From Nitzschia sp. DOCU1 (lineage: Eukaryota; Bacillariophyta; Bacillariophyceae; Bacillariales; Bacillariaceae), in contig OX595992.1 in the NCBI GenBank assembly GCA_951394045.1, forward strand, positions 372,001-436,000: DNA of 64,000 nucleotides, given 5' to 3'. The notes below the pieces were generated by a model. It was not told where the DNA came from, did not search any database, and saw only the letters and a list, made by a program, of their open reading frames with translations. Numbering within the stretch: position 1 is the stretch's first letter; each line of letters opens with the position of its first letter. The position numbers and the translations under genes are program-made. Positions 29,769 through 38,431 of this stretch are shown piece by piece.

Positions 29769-31742
29769 ATGACCAGGTCCACTACTCTTTGTCGTTTGTT
29801 TGCATCCAGATTTGCCACAGTTTGTCATTGCGATCGGCGACGGCGCGTGCCATCCTCTGCCCAGCATTCCCTTTCTTCTTGGAGCTTTCCCCCACCACCA
29901 CCTCCGCCTTTGGAAGAAGAAGTTTCACGTCAGGGGCTTCCTCTGTTGCGACAAGTTGTCCAACATGCTGAACGGCCCTTTTTGAGTGAGTGGCCGAGTT
30001 CCGCCATTGCCAGCCAGTCGGCCGACGACGACGACTCCAATAACGACACTGACGATACTACTAATAATGACACCCGGATTCTCACGTACCAACAAGTCAT
30101 TTCCAAGGCCATTCGGGTGTCACAGTATATTCAACAAAAACAACAACAATATGGATCATCTAGCTTGTTCGTGGCACACTCGACGATCCCAGGTTCTGAC
30201 TATATTGCGTCTCAGTGGGGTGCCTTTGCCGCGGGCAAGGCCTCAGTGCCATTAGCGATTTCGCAAAAGACACCCGAGCTCCAACATGTCTTGCAAGATT
30301 CGAATCCTATTGTCATATTGGTCAGCTCCAAGTCTCCCAACTATGCCAACGTCCTGGAGGCAGCCCAAGAGTTGAACATGTCCGATCGAATTGTGCATCT
30401 AGAAGAACTCGTACCGCAGGCGGAAAGTAGTCACGATCTTTTGGAGGCACAACTTCTATTGGAAACGGCCACTCCTTCTCCTAGCTTGGATCAACCTGCA
30501 TTGCTATTGTATACTTCGGGTACTACTGGAAAACCAAAAGGCGTGTTACATACACATCGCGGTCTCTATCATCAAGTTACCGATTTGACGACTGCTTGGG
30601 AATGGCAACCTCACGATGTCGCATTGCACGTGTTGCCCCTACATCATGTCCATGGTGTGGTCAATATTTTATCGTGTGCTGCCTACACGGGCGCGCAATT
30701 ACAATTTCAACCCTTTGATCCTTACCAATTGTGGAATCAATGGGCCAATCAACCACCTCTGCATCATCCGGATTTGGGACAAGTTCCCGACAACCTATTT
30801 ACAGGTGAAACATCCGATCTGACTTCGGCAGCCACCATGTCAGATCCCTTGGCGACGCAATTATTTCGTCTTCCACGTCCTACAGTATTCATGGCGGTCC
30901 CAACGATTTACGCCAAATTATTGGAAGCTGCTCGTCAATTACCTCCCGAGTTAATTCAACAAGCAGTTGAACGTACCTTGTATCCCATGCGATTGCAGGT
31001 TTCGGGATCAGCGGCTTTGCCCGCCACAATTCTACAAGAATGGCAACAATTGACGGGACATACACTCTTGGAACGATATGGCATGACGGAATTTGCCATG
31101 GCATTGAGTAATCCCTACAATGAAATTGTCGCGCCACGACGACCGGGTTATGTGGGCGTGCCACTACCTTCGGTACAAGTGCGACTCGTGGACCCCACGA
31201 CAGGGGACGTGGTATTGGATGGCAACGATACGTCTACAATCGAGGAACCCATATCCGGGGCGCTTCAAGTCAAGGGACCTATATTATTTCGAGAATATTG
31301 GAATCGCCCGGATGCTACCGCCGAAGCCTTTTGCGAAGGAGGCTATTTCGATACTGGAGACGTGGCGGAATACAATCCCGAATGGGATAGTTATCGAATC
31401 CTTGGACGAGCTTCGGTAGATATTCTCAAAGTGGGTGGTCATAAACTCTCGGCTTTGGAAATTGAACGGGAACTCTTGGAACACCCCGACATTGCCGAAG
31501 TGGTCATTGTCGGGGTCGACGACGCTACGTGGGGTCAACGCGTCGGCATGATTGCACGAAAATCAAAAGGCAGCAGTGAAGACAAAGAATTGTCCTTGGA
31601 ACAAGTCCAGGAATGGTGTCAAGATCGACTGGCAAAGTACAAAACGCCGACGTTATTGTTGTGGATGGACGAAATTCCCAAAAATGCCATGGGCAAAGTC
31701 AACAAGAAAGAATTGGTGACGTTGTTTGATGGCGTTAAATGA
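29769..31742 (+). CDS. Malonyl-CoA synthetase, ACSF3-like acyl-CoA ligase
   Basis: The product is 657 aa, one exon. A basic, Arg-rich leader without acidic residues suggests mitochondrial import, as for human ACSF3, which activates malonate (and methylmalonate) with ATP and CoA. The AMP-binding core shows YTSGTTGKPKGVLHTHRGL near residue 248, LPLHHVHGVVN, a YGMTEFAMA substrate/adenylate motif near 440, GYFDTGDVAEY, and GRASVDILKVGGHKLSALEIE hinge (~555). The catalytic Lys near the end (NAMGKVNKKEL) is present. An Asp/Asn-rich low-complexity insert sits at residues 85-105. The VDILKxGGxKxSALEIE form is typical of the ACSF3 group rather than of acetyl-CoA synthetases. Confidence 0.8.
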   Translation: MTRSTTLCRLFASRFATVCHCDRRRRVPSSAQHSLSSWSFPPPPPPPLEEEVSRQGLPLLRQVVQHAERPFLSEWPSSAIASQSADDDDSNNDTDDTTNNDTRILTYQQVISKAIRVSQYIQQKQQQYGSSSLFVAHSTIPGSDYIASQWGAFAAGKASVPLAISQKTPELQHVLQDSNPIVILVSSKSPNYANVLEAAQELNMSDRIVHLEELVPQAESSHDLLEAQLLLETATPSPSLDQPALLLYTSGTTGKPKGVLHTHRGLYHQVTDLTTAWEWQPHDVALHVLPLHHVHGVVNILSCAAYTGAQLQFQPFDPYQLWNQWANQPPLHHPDLGQVPDNLFTGETSDLTSAATMSDPLATQLFRLPRPTVFMAVPTIYAKLLEAARQLPPELIQQAVERTLYPMRLQVSGSAALPATILQEWQQLTGHTLLERYGMTEFAMALSNPYNEIVAPRRPGYVGVPLPSVQVRLVDPTTGDVVLDGNDTSTIEEPISGALQVKGPILFREYWNRPDATAEAFCEGGYFDTGDVAEYNPEWDSYRILGRASVDILKVGGHKLSALEIERELLEHPDIAEVVIVGVDDATWGQRVGMIARKSKGSSEDKELSLEQVQEWCQDRLAKYKTPTLLLWMDEIPKNAMGKVNKKELVTLFDGVK

Positions 31743-32361
31743 ATAATAGCAGTCATCTAGTAGCAGAACTTGACTTTTCGAGATCATTTGCACGGAAAGG
31801 ATATCCGCTCATGCAATAACAAGGTGGAGAAGTAGCATCCACTCAAACTGATGGATCAACATTGACTTTCTGGTCTGGAATGTGTTGTCTAATAGTCATC
31901 GTCTTCAATTGAAGGTAGTAATGGGTCCACCTAATCGGTTCTTGACTTCAAATGCGACGGATGGATGGCTTGACTTTTGGCGCACCTTGCCAAAATTTCG
32001 GTCCGAGCCAACGCCCAAGAATTTCATTGTTCACAACTCGTCGAGGGCATCAGACCGACAAACTGTTTCTGAGTTGACTTCATGGACACCATGACATCAA
32101 TGATTCTCAAGTGTGTTTCATGGATGCCGATATGATGTTCCATAGCCAAAGGACGACGGTATCGCCGGTAGCAAGAAAGAAAGAAAATGGCAGAAACTTC
32201 GTTCCACAACGTCATTCGAAGTCAAAGTCATCGCGCGAGCCTCGCCATCGTCGTCGGTCAATCTACCGATTGATTTTCATTCCCGTGTCGAATGAGGACG
32301 ACTGCACCACGCGAGCGCGCGTTGCCGTCGAAAAAGATACTATTGCTGCTGTCCGTCAATC
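31743..32361. other. Left flank of the nested transposon insertion
   Basis: This holds the 3' flank of the ACSF3-like gene and host sequence up to the transposon target site. A frame at 32111-32419 runs into the transposon end and is not convincing. No other gene was seen. Confidence 0.35.
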
Positions 32362-32366
32362 GAGTC
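32362..32366. repeat. Left target-site duplication of the DNA transposon (GAGTC)
   Basis: GAGTC directly abuts the left inverted repeat and recurs at 42182-42186 directly after the right one. A second GAGTC follows the right copy, so part of the match lies in a short native repeat. Confidence 0.7.
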
Positions 32367-32397
32367 TATGGGCGCGACAACGCATAGGAAAATACCC
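32367..32397 (+). repeat. Left terminal inverted repeat of the DNA transposon
   Basis: 31 bp identical to the reverse complement of 42151-42181. The outer part is itself a small dyad (CTATG...CATAG, counting the preceding C). Confidence 0.95.
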
Positions 32398-32552
32398 TAA
32401 AATAAAGTTTATCTGCTAACGTATATATATATAAATGGCAATCCCGCGACTTTCACGTGGGAATGGACCAGTTCGAGCCATTCACATCAATTGTTGATGG
32501 CAATGATCAGATCGCGACGAAATTGCCATCCGACAAAAATGACAATGACAAT

Positions 32553-33084
32553 TGCAGTACACTGCTTTACACGTCGACTCCTTCGAATGATTGTAGTCCA
32601 ATATTATTAGTCTAAGTAGTCATGCGTGACATCATATGGATGACGTAGCATGACGGAAGCGTTGCGCTCGGACGCGGACGCCAGGCCGGTCTCGGACACC
32701 ATCGGACAAGGCCCATTACCTATTGACGTCACCGACGCCGGGACGTCGTATGACGCAAGCATCGCGCGTCGACTCCAGCTAGTCGTATGCCGATGAGATC
32801 CTAGTGTCAATGTCACCTAAGATCTGGCACCTCGGTGACATTGCAAATACTATACTTTATTCCAGAGTAGCTGACGACGTCCAAGGAACCCTAGTGGAAC
32901 GTCGTAGCTAGTCTACTACAAGATGCGTCAACTTCCTGTTCGGATTGTTGCCGATGCATGTCAATGTCTCGACTCTACTAGAACTACGAGAGGCTACGAG
33001 ACAACTTTGTATGATGAAAAAGGTTATTAGTAAGGCTAGTCATAATTTACACAACTATTTCGATCCTACAAACGACGTAGTGCA
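32553..33084 (+). repeat. 5' LTR
   Basis: 532 bp, TG...CA ends. By eye it is identical to 37747-38278, implying recent insertion. A short AT-rich stretch (ATACTATACTTTATT, near 32848-32862) is a TATA candidate. It contains TGACGT, TGACGTCA and TGACGC motifs. Confidence 0.95.
32641..32756 (+). promoter_or_regulatory. Cluster of CRE/TGACG motifs in the LTR
   Basis: TGACGT at 32641-32646, the full CRE palindrome TGACGTCA at 32724-32731 and TGACGC at 32751-32756 lie within 116 bp, upstream of the TATA-like stretch. They recur in the 3' LTR 5194 bp further on. bZIP factors bind such sites; in Phaeodactylum TGACGT/ACGTCA/TGACGC act as CO2/cAMP-responsive elements. A role here is inferred. Confidence 0.4.
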
Positions 33085-33085
33085 T

Positions 33086-33114
33086 AGTGTTAACACTCCA
33101 CGACAATCGTCGTG
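33086..33114 (+). other. Palindrome and hairpin directly after the 5' LTR
   Basis: AGTGTTAACACT (33086-33097) is a perfect 12-bp palindrome and CACGAC-AATC-GTCGTG (33099-33114) a 6-bp stem. They occupy the place of a primer-binding site, but no TGG-starting tRNA complement is seen at the LTR edge. Confidence 0.6.
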
Positions 33115-33135
33115 ATCAAGATCAAGTTACTCAAG

Positions 33136-34311
33136 ATGAAGCTCTCTAACGCAACCGTTGCCGCTGTCGCCGCTATCCCTCGACATGACATGATGAGGAA
33201 GGGGTTTCAACGAGCGCCGATTCCAATCCAGCGTGAACCTGAAGTTGCGGTGAACAAGGAAAAGTTGGTTACCTTCAAGTGTCGCAATGTTCCAGAGGAC
33301 CCAACCTCCACTCAGTTTGAACTGTCGGTTCTTCCGTTCAACGGCGACGAGTCGCCTGAAACTTGGTTCCGTCTCCAGGAAAAGGCAAACAAGGTGATCA
33401 AGGGTCAGAACTTGACCACTGGTCCGCAAAGATACGAGTTCTACCGCCGTATCCTTACCGGCAAGGCTCTCGCCAGGTTCGAGGAAACCGCAGCGACCGC
33501 TGGAACCGAAACTATTCCGAATTTGAGGATCGTCCTCCAAGGAGTGACGAACTACGTTCTGCCGGCGCGTGCCTTGCAGACCCAGAAACGCTACATGCGC
33601 CGTTTGTGCCGCAAACCTCCTGAGATGACAATGAAGGAGTACATCAGCCGCTTCCAGCAACTCAACAGCTACTTGGCGATGTTTGACAGCAACCGTGGAG
33701 CACTCAACAAACTTCCCAACGACGAAATCATTGAGCATGCGGAGTTCGCCATTCCCGCTAGTTGGCGTCAGCAGATGATCCTCCAAGGTTTCGAGCCGAT
33801 TGATCATACCCTCGACGAGTTTACCCAGTTCTGCGAGCACCTCGAATTCACTGAAAAGTTGCATGAAGCGAATCACGTCCGTAAGCCAAAGCCAGACGGC
33901 GCCCATCCTCCGAAGGGGAAGCGAGACCCGCGAATGGACCACTCGAAGCCCGCTGCTAAGCGCGGCCACAACAAAAAGACTCCTCCCTTTAAATGCGCCT
34001 ATCATGGCCCCAACTGGTCCCACAACACCGGGGACTGCAAGATGGTGGTGGCGCAGGCCCAGAAGATGGCCTCCGCCCATGGAAATTTCATGAAAAACGG
34101 CGACAAGAAGCCTCGTTACGGCAATCGCACTTGGGTCCGTGACGATGGCGGCGCCAACAAGAAAGAAGAACTGCATGCCATGATCCAGAACATGGTCAAG
34201 GATGCGGTGAAAGACGAACGCAAGCGCAAGGCGGTTGATCCACCCGACGAAGAGAACTTCAATGTGGATGAACTCTTGGCTAACCTTGTGGCTAGCGACG
34301 ATGAAAACTGA
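33136..34311 (+). CDS. gag: Retrotransposon Gag
   Basis: The first ATG is at 33136 (391 aa); the frame extends a little further upstream only through a GTG. The central region (LPFNGDESPETWFRLQEK ... EYISRFQQLNSYL) matches the retrotransposon Gag capsid-like domain. Near residues 287-303 is CAYHGPNWSHNTGDC, a C-x2-HG-x4-H-x4-C zinc-knuckle variant seen in several gypsy Gags in place of CCHC. The C-terminus is Lys-rich and acidic. It ends in TGA, and the reading frame stays open afterwards straight into pol, so Gag-Pol could be made by stop readthrough. Confidence 0.9.
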   Translation: MKLSNATVAAVAAIPRHDMMRKGFQRAPIPIQREPEVAVNKEKLVTFKCRNVPEDPTSTQFELSVLPFNGDESPETWFRLQEKANKVIKGQNLTTGPQRYEFYRRILTGKALARFEETAATAGTETIPNLRIVLQGVTNYVLPARALQTQKRYMRRLCRKPPEMTMKEYISRFQQLNSYLAMFDSNRGALNKLPNDEIIEHAEFAIPASWRQQMILQGFEPIDHTLDEFTQFCEHLEFTEKLHEANHVRKPKPDGAHPPKGKRDPRMDHSKPAAKRGHNKKTPPFKCAYHGPNWSHNTGDCKMVVAQAQKMASAHGNFMKNGDKKPRYGNRTWVRDDGGANKKEELHAMIQNMVKDAVKDERKRKAVDPPDEENFNVDELLANLVASDDEN

Positions 34312-34347
34312 AGGTGTGAGCGAGTTGTACACGAAAAACCTAGTTTA

Positions 34348-37300
34348 ATGCATGATTATAAGGACGAGTTATCCTATTACAAAGTCTCTGAAAGAGTAGT
34401 TGGAAAACGCAAAAATTGCGGATGTGACGAAGTTTTCGTTTTCCACGAGCAACGCGATGAGGCACGACAAGCGCGCCCATCTACCCATATACCATCCGAG
34501 CCGGGCGAGATCTTTGCCTCGTTGGACCAATGCATTAATTACCGTATCGCGGCGGAATCGCACGCGATAACACGCCTGTACAACCGGAGCTCACCAAAAC
34601 GCCAGAAAACCGCGCCAGACGAAATCCCGTATTGTTTCGCGCAAATTAACACGCGCTTAGGCAAGGCCAAAGCGGCAGCGTTGACGACGCTACTAGACAC
34701 CGGAGCATCACGAGGACTGATCTCCGAGAAGCATGTCAAGAAGCTACGTGTCAGGACGACACCATCGAGAACCACCTTCACGACAGCTGGAGGTGTCGTC
34801 GAGACACACCGCGAAGTGAGAATCCAATTCAAACTTCCGGAATTTCATGCCAATAGGGTGATCGAATGGGTCTTCCAGGTGACATCCGACCTTGGCAACT
34901 ATGACATGATCATAGGCCGAGACCTCCTGAGAGAACTGGGATTCAAGTTCGACTTCAAGACAAGAGAAGTCGAGTGGGACTCGGCGGCTATCGCAATGAA
35001 AATATTTGGCGAGACGCCCGACGAAGACGCTTGGCAGGCCGATGCAGATGGCGGTGCCAAGTCCATTAAGCAAATTTTAGATGCTAAATATGCCCCAGCG
35101 GATATTCCACAGAAAATCTCCGAGATGAACCATCTGTCAGAAGAAGATAAATCCGCCCTCAAGGCGCTTCTTCAGAAACATGAGACGCTCTTTGACGGCA
35201 CACTCGGTACTTGGAAAGGCGAGCCCTATGATATTGAGCTAAAGCCCAATGTCACGCCATATCATGCGAGGCCATATCCAGTGCCGAAGGCATATGAACA
35301 GACGCTACGCGATGAGGTCGATCGCCTCTGCGCAGTCGGCGTACTAAAGAAAGTTAACCGCTCCGAATGGGCGGCACCGTCGTTCATCATCCCAAAGAAG
35401 GACAAGACGGTACGATTCATCAACGACTTTCGCGAACTCAATAAGCGAATCAAGAGGAAGCCATTCCCACTACCAAAAATACAGGAGCTACTGTTAAAAC
35501 TAGAAGGTTTTCAGTACGCTACTAGTTTAGACCTCAACATGGGCTACTACCATGTGGAACTTAGCCCGAACGCAAAGAAACTTTGCACTCTCGTCTTCCC
35601 GTGGGGAAAATATGAGATGCAACGACTACCTATGGGACTTAGCAATAGCCCCGATATCTTTCAAGAAAAGATGTCGTCGCTGTTCGCGGATCTAGAGTAC
35701 ATACGTACGTATATCGATGATCTATTAGTACTTACTAAGGGTAGCTACCTAGACCACCTAGAGAAACTCGACGTGGTGCTACAACGTCTGAAAGACACGG
35801 GACTCAAGGTGAACATCAAGAAGTCCTTCTTCGCGAAAGCGGAGCTCGAATACCTTGGCTACTGGATTACCCGTGACGGTATCCAACCCGTAGCAAACAA
35901 AGTGCAAGCAATACAATCCATGCTCGCACCGCGCAATAAAAAGGAACTACGCGCTTTCATCGGTATCGTGAATTATTATCGCGATATGTGGGTGCGCCGA
36001 TCGCACATCCTCGCCCCGCTCGCTTCACTTATGTCAAAAACGGCTAAGTGGGAGTGGACCGGCGCGCACCAAAATGCATTTGACACGATGAAGAAAATAA
36101 TAAGCAAGGAAGTTCTCCTGACTTACCCGAACTTTCATTTACCGTTCGATATACACACCGACGCGAGCGACACGCAGCTTGGCGCAGTCATCTCGCAAAA
36201 CGGTAAGCCAATCGCGTTTTATAGTCGCAAGCTCAATCCCGCGCAGACACGGTACACTACTACCGAGCGCGAACTACTAGCTATCGTAGAAACACTCAAG
36301 GAGTTTCGTACGATTCTCCTGGGTCAACAGATTCGAGTCTACACGGACCATAAGAATCTGACCTATAAAAACTTTAATACTGAACGTGTTATGCGTTGGC
36401 GACTCATCCTCGAAGAGTATGGTCCTGAGCTCGTCTACGTTAGAGGTGAAACGAACGTAGTAGCGGACGCTCTTAGTCGACTTGGTAAGGACGAAAAACC
36501 CTTTACCGAGGCTAACTTCGCAGAGTACTTTGGGGGCGACGAACTACCCGAAAGCGTCTTCCCCCTCACCTACAAGTACATTATGCGACATCAACGTAAA
36601 GATACCGCGCTTCTGCAGAAGGCAGCGTCGGACAGTAGATATAGTGTAAAGGTTTTTCGTGGGGGCGGTAAGAAACGTCCCCTAGTAGTTAGAGATAGTA
36701 AGATAGTTATTCCGCAGTCACTCCAACGCCGATGCGTTGAGTGGTACCACGAGACACTGTGTCATCCGGGCGAGACCCGAACGGAGCACACGATTCGGCA
36801 GCACTTCTACTGGAAAGGACTGCGAACCGACGTCGTCGATATCTGCAAGAAATGCAGGCTGTGCCAATTAACAAAGCGCAAGACCCTTAAGTATGGGCAT
36901 CTGCCAATTAAGGAACCCGAGAGCGAACCTTGGGAAATTCTCTGTGTCGACCTTATAGGCCCTTATACGATTAACCAGGGTAAACGACACAAGGGTAAAC
37001 AAAAACAACTCGAACTTTGGTGCCTTACCATGATTGACCCGGCAACTGGCTGGTTCGAGATGGTTCGCGTACCCAACAAAGAGGCTTTTAGTATCGCCGA
37101 ATTAGCCGAAAAGACGTGGTTCACGAGATACCCGTGGCCACAACAGGTTATTTATGACCGCGGTACGGAGTTCATGGGAGAATTCCGGCGAATGGTCAAA
37201 GAAGACTACGGCGTGCTTGCGCGCCCAATCACTGCGAGGAATCCGCAGGCGAACGCAATACTCGAACGAGTACACCAAACTATCGGGAACATGATTCGTA

Positions 37301-37719
37301 CGTTTGAACTGCAGCACTCAGACGATACAGTCGGACTCGATGGAATCCTGGCAGCTGTGATGTTCGCCGTTCGCGCGACATACCACACTACGCTACAGGC
37401 TACGCCGATGCAACTAGTATTCGGTAGGGATGCTATTCTCAACACCCGCTTCGAAGCTAACTGGAAGCTCATCCGTGAGCGCAAGATGCAACGCATTGCG
37501 AAGAACAATGCGGCAGAAAACAAAACGCGATTACCGTATGAGTATCGCGTAGGCCAACAGATCATGATCAAGCAGGACCAACAACGTAAGTTCGGTGCTA
37601 ACCCCTACGATGGTCCGTATCCAGTAGTCGCCGTGAATGACAACGGTACAGTACGTATCCAGAAGGGTGCAGTTACTCAGACCTGGAACATTCGTAACAT
37701 ATATCCCTATCATAGTTAA
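34348..37719 (+). CDS. pol: Ty3/gypsy Pol polyprotein (PR-RT-RH-INT)
   Basis: The product is 1123 aa from the ATG at 34348; the same frame is open from just after the gag TGA (34312). Domains in order: aspartic protease LLDTGASRGLIS (~117) with a YDMIIGRDLL flap partner; reverse transcriptase with FINDFRELN, LDLNMGYYHV and the YIDD box (~454); RNase H HTDASDTQLG (~604), with TTERELLAI and YTDHKNL; integrase HHCC zinc finger (~797-840) and catalytic core D-D-E at about 867, 936 and 972. No chromodomain follows. No internal stop or frameshift was seen, so it appears intact. Confidence 0.95.
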   Translation: MHDYKDELSYYKVSERVVGKRKNCGCDEVFVFHEQRDEARQARPSTHIPSEPGEIFASLDQCINYRIAAESHAITRLYNRSSPKRQKTAPDEIPYCFAQINTRLGKAKAAALTTLLDTGASRGLISEKHVKKLRVRTTPSRTTFTTAGGVVETHREVRIQFKLPEFHANRVIEWVFQVTSDLGNYDMIIGRDLLRELGFKFDFKTREVEWDSAAIAMKIFGETPDEDAWQADADGGAKSIKQILDAKYAPADIPQKISEMNHLSEEDKSALKALLQKHETLFDGTLGTWKGEPYDIELKPNVTPYHARPYPVPKAYEQTLRDEVDRLCAVGVLKKVNRSEWAAPSFIIPKKDKTVRFINDFRELNKRIKRKPFPLPKIQELLLKLEGFQYATSLDLNMGYYHVELSPNAKKLCTLVFPWGKYEMQRLPMGLSNSPDIFQEKMSSLFADLEYIRTYIDDLLVLTKGSYLDHLEKLDVVLQRLKDTGLKVNIKKSFFAKAELEYLGYWITRDGIQPVANKVQAIQSMLAPRNKKELRAFIGIVNYYRDMWVRRSHILAPLASLMSKTAKWEWTGAHQNAFDTMKKIISKEVLLTYPNFHLPFDIHTDASDTQLGAVISQNGKPIAFYSRKLNPAQTRYTTTERELLAIVETLKEFRTILLGQQIRVYTDHKNLTYKNFNTERVMRWRLILEEYGPELVYVRGETNVVADALSRLGKDEKPFTEANFAEYFGGDELPESVFPLTYKYIMRHQRKDTALLQKAASDSRYSVKVFRGGGKKRPLVVRDSKIVIPQSLQRRCVEWYHETLCHPGETRTEHTIRQHFYWKGLRTDVVDICKKCRLCQLTKRKTLKYGHLPIKEPESEPWEILCVDLIGPYTINQGKRHKGKQKQLELWCLTMIDPATGWFEMVRVPNKEAFSIAELAEKTWFTRYPWPQQVIYDRGTEFMGEFRRMVKEDYGVLARPITARNPQANAILERVHQTIGNMIRTFELQHSDDTVGLDGILAAVMFAVRATYHTTLQATPMQLVFGRDAILNTRFEANWKLIRERKMQRIAKNNAAENKTRLPYEYRVGQQIMIKQDQQRKFGANPYDGPYPVVAVNDNGTVRIQKGAVTQTWNIRNIYPYHS

Positions 37720-37737
37720 GTCCTGTCCCTCCGTCAT

Positions 37738-37746
37738 GGGGGCGGG
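37738..37746 (+). promoter_or_regulatory. Polypurine tract
   Basis: GGGGGCGGG directly abuts the 3' LTR. It is the expected plus-strand primer site, though interrupted by one C. Confidence 0.7.
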
Positions 37747-38278
37747 TGCAGTACACTGCTTTACACGTCGACTCCTTCGAATGATTGTAGTCCAATATTA
37801 TTAGTCTAAGTAGTCATGCGTGACATCATATGGATGACGTAGCATGACGGAAGCGTTGCGCTCGGACGCGGACGCCAGGCCGGTCTCGGACACCATCGGA
37901 CAAGGCCCATTACCTATTGACGTCACCGACGCCGGGACGTCGTATGACGCAAGCATCGCGCGTCGACTCCAGCTAGTCGTATGCCGATGAGATCCTAGTG
38001 TCAATGTCACCTAAGATCTGGCACCTCGGTGACATTGCAAATACTATACTTTATTCCAGAGTAGCTGACGACGTCCAAGGAACCCTAGTGGAACGTCGTA
38101 GCTAGTCTACTACAAGATGCGTCAACTTCCTGTTCGGATTGTTGCCGATGCATGTCAATGTCTCGACTCTACTAGAACTACGAGAGGCTACGAGACAACT
38201 TTGTATGATGAAAAAGGTTATTAGTAAGGCTAGTCATAATTTACACAACTATTTCGATCCTACAAACGACGTAGTGCA
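37747..38278 (+). repeat. 3' LTR
   Basis: 532 bp, identical by eye to 32553-33084 at a constant offset of 5194 bp. Confidence 0.95.
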
Positions 38279-38431
38279 CAATGGTGCATTCTATGGCATC
38301 GTTCTTATTCCCTAGACTAGCTCCGCCCTGCCGCACCAACAGACTTCTCAAAAACATACCAATAGAGCTCTGTGCAAAACGGGCAGGGCGGCGAGATCAT
38401 TTTGACGCCACAGTAGTAAGGAACAGTGACC

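Larger units (their letters stand above)
32553..38278 (+). mobile_element. Complete Ty3/gypsy LTR retrotransposon nested in the DNA transposon
   Basis: The element is 5726 bp with 532-bp LTRs, an apparently intact gag and pol (order PR-RT-RNase H-INT, hence Ty3/gypsy), and a purine tract before the 3' LTR. It is flanked by CAAT (32549-32552 and 38279-38282) if the LTRs run TG...CA, or ACAAT if the 3' LTR ends one base earlier. It sits upstream of the transposase start, separating the left end of the DNA transposon from its coding region. Diatom gypsy elements of this sort have been called GyDi. Confidence 0.95.

Noticed and set aside
32607..32816. 69-codon frame repeated in both LTRs (also 37801-38010)
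   Set aside because: It lies wholly within the LTR and is preserved only because the LTRs are identical; no protein-like features.
33127..34332. 401-codon minus-strand frame over gag
   Set aside because: Antisense shadow of an intact Gag with recognisable domains.
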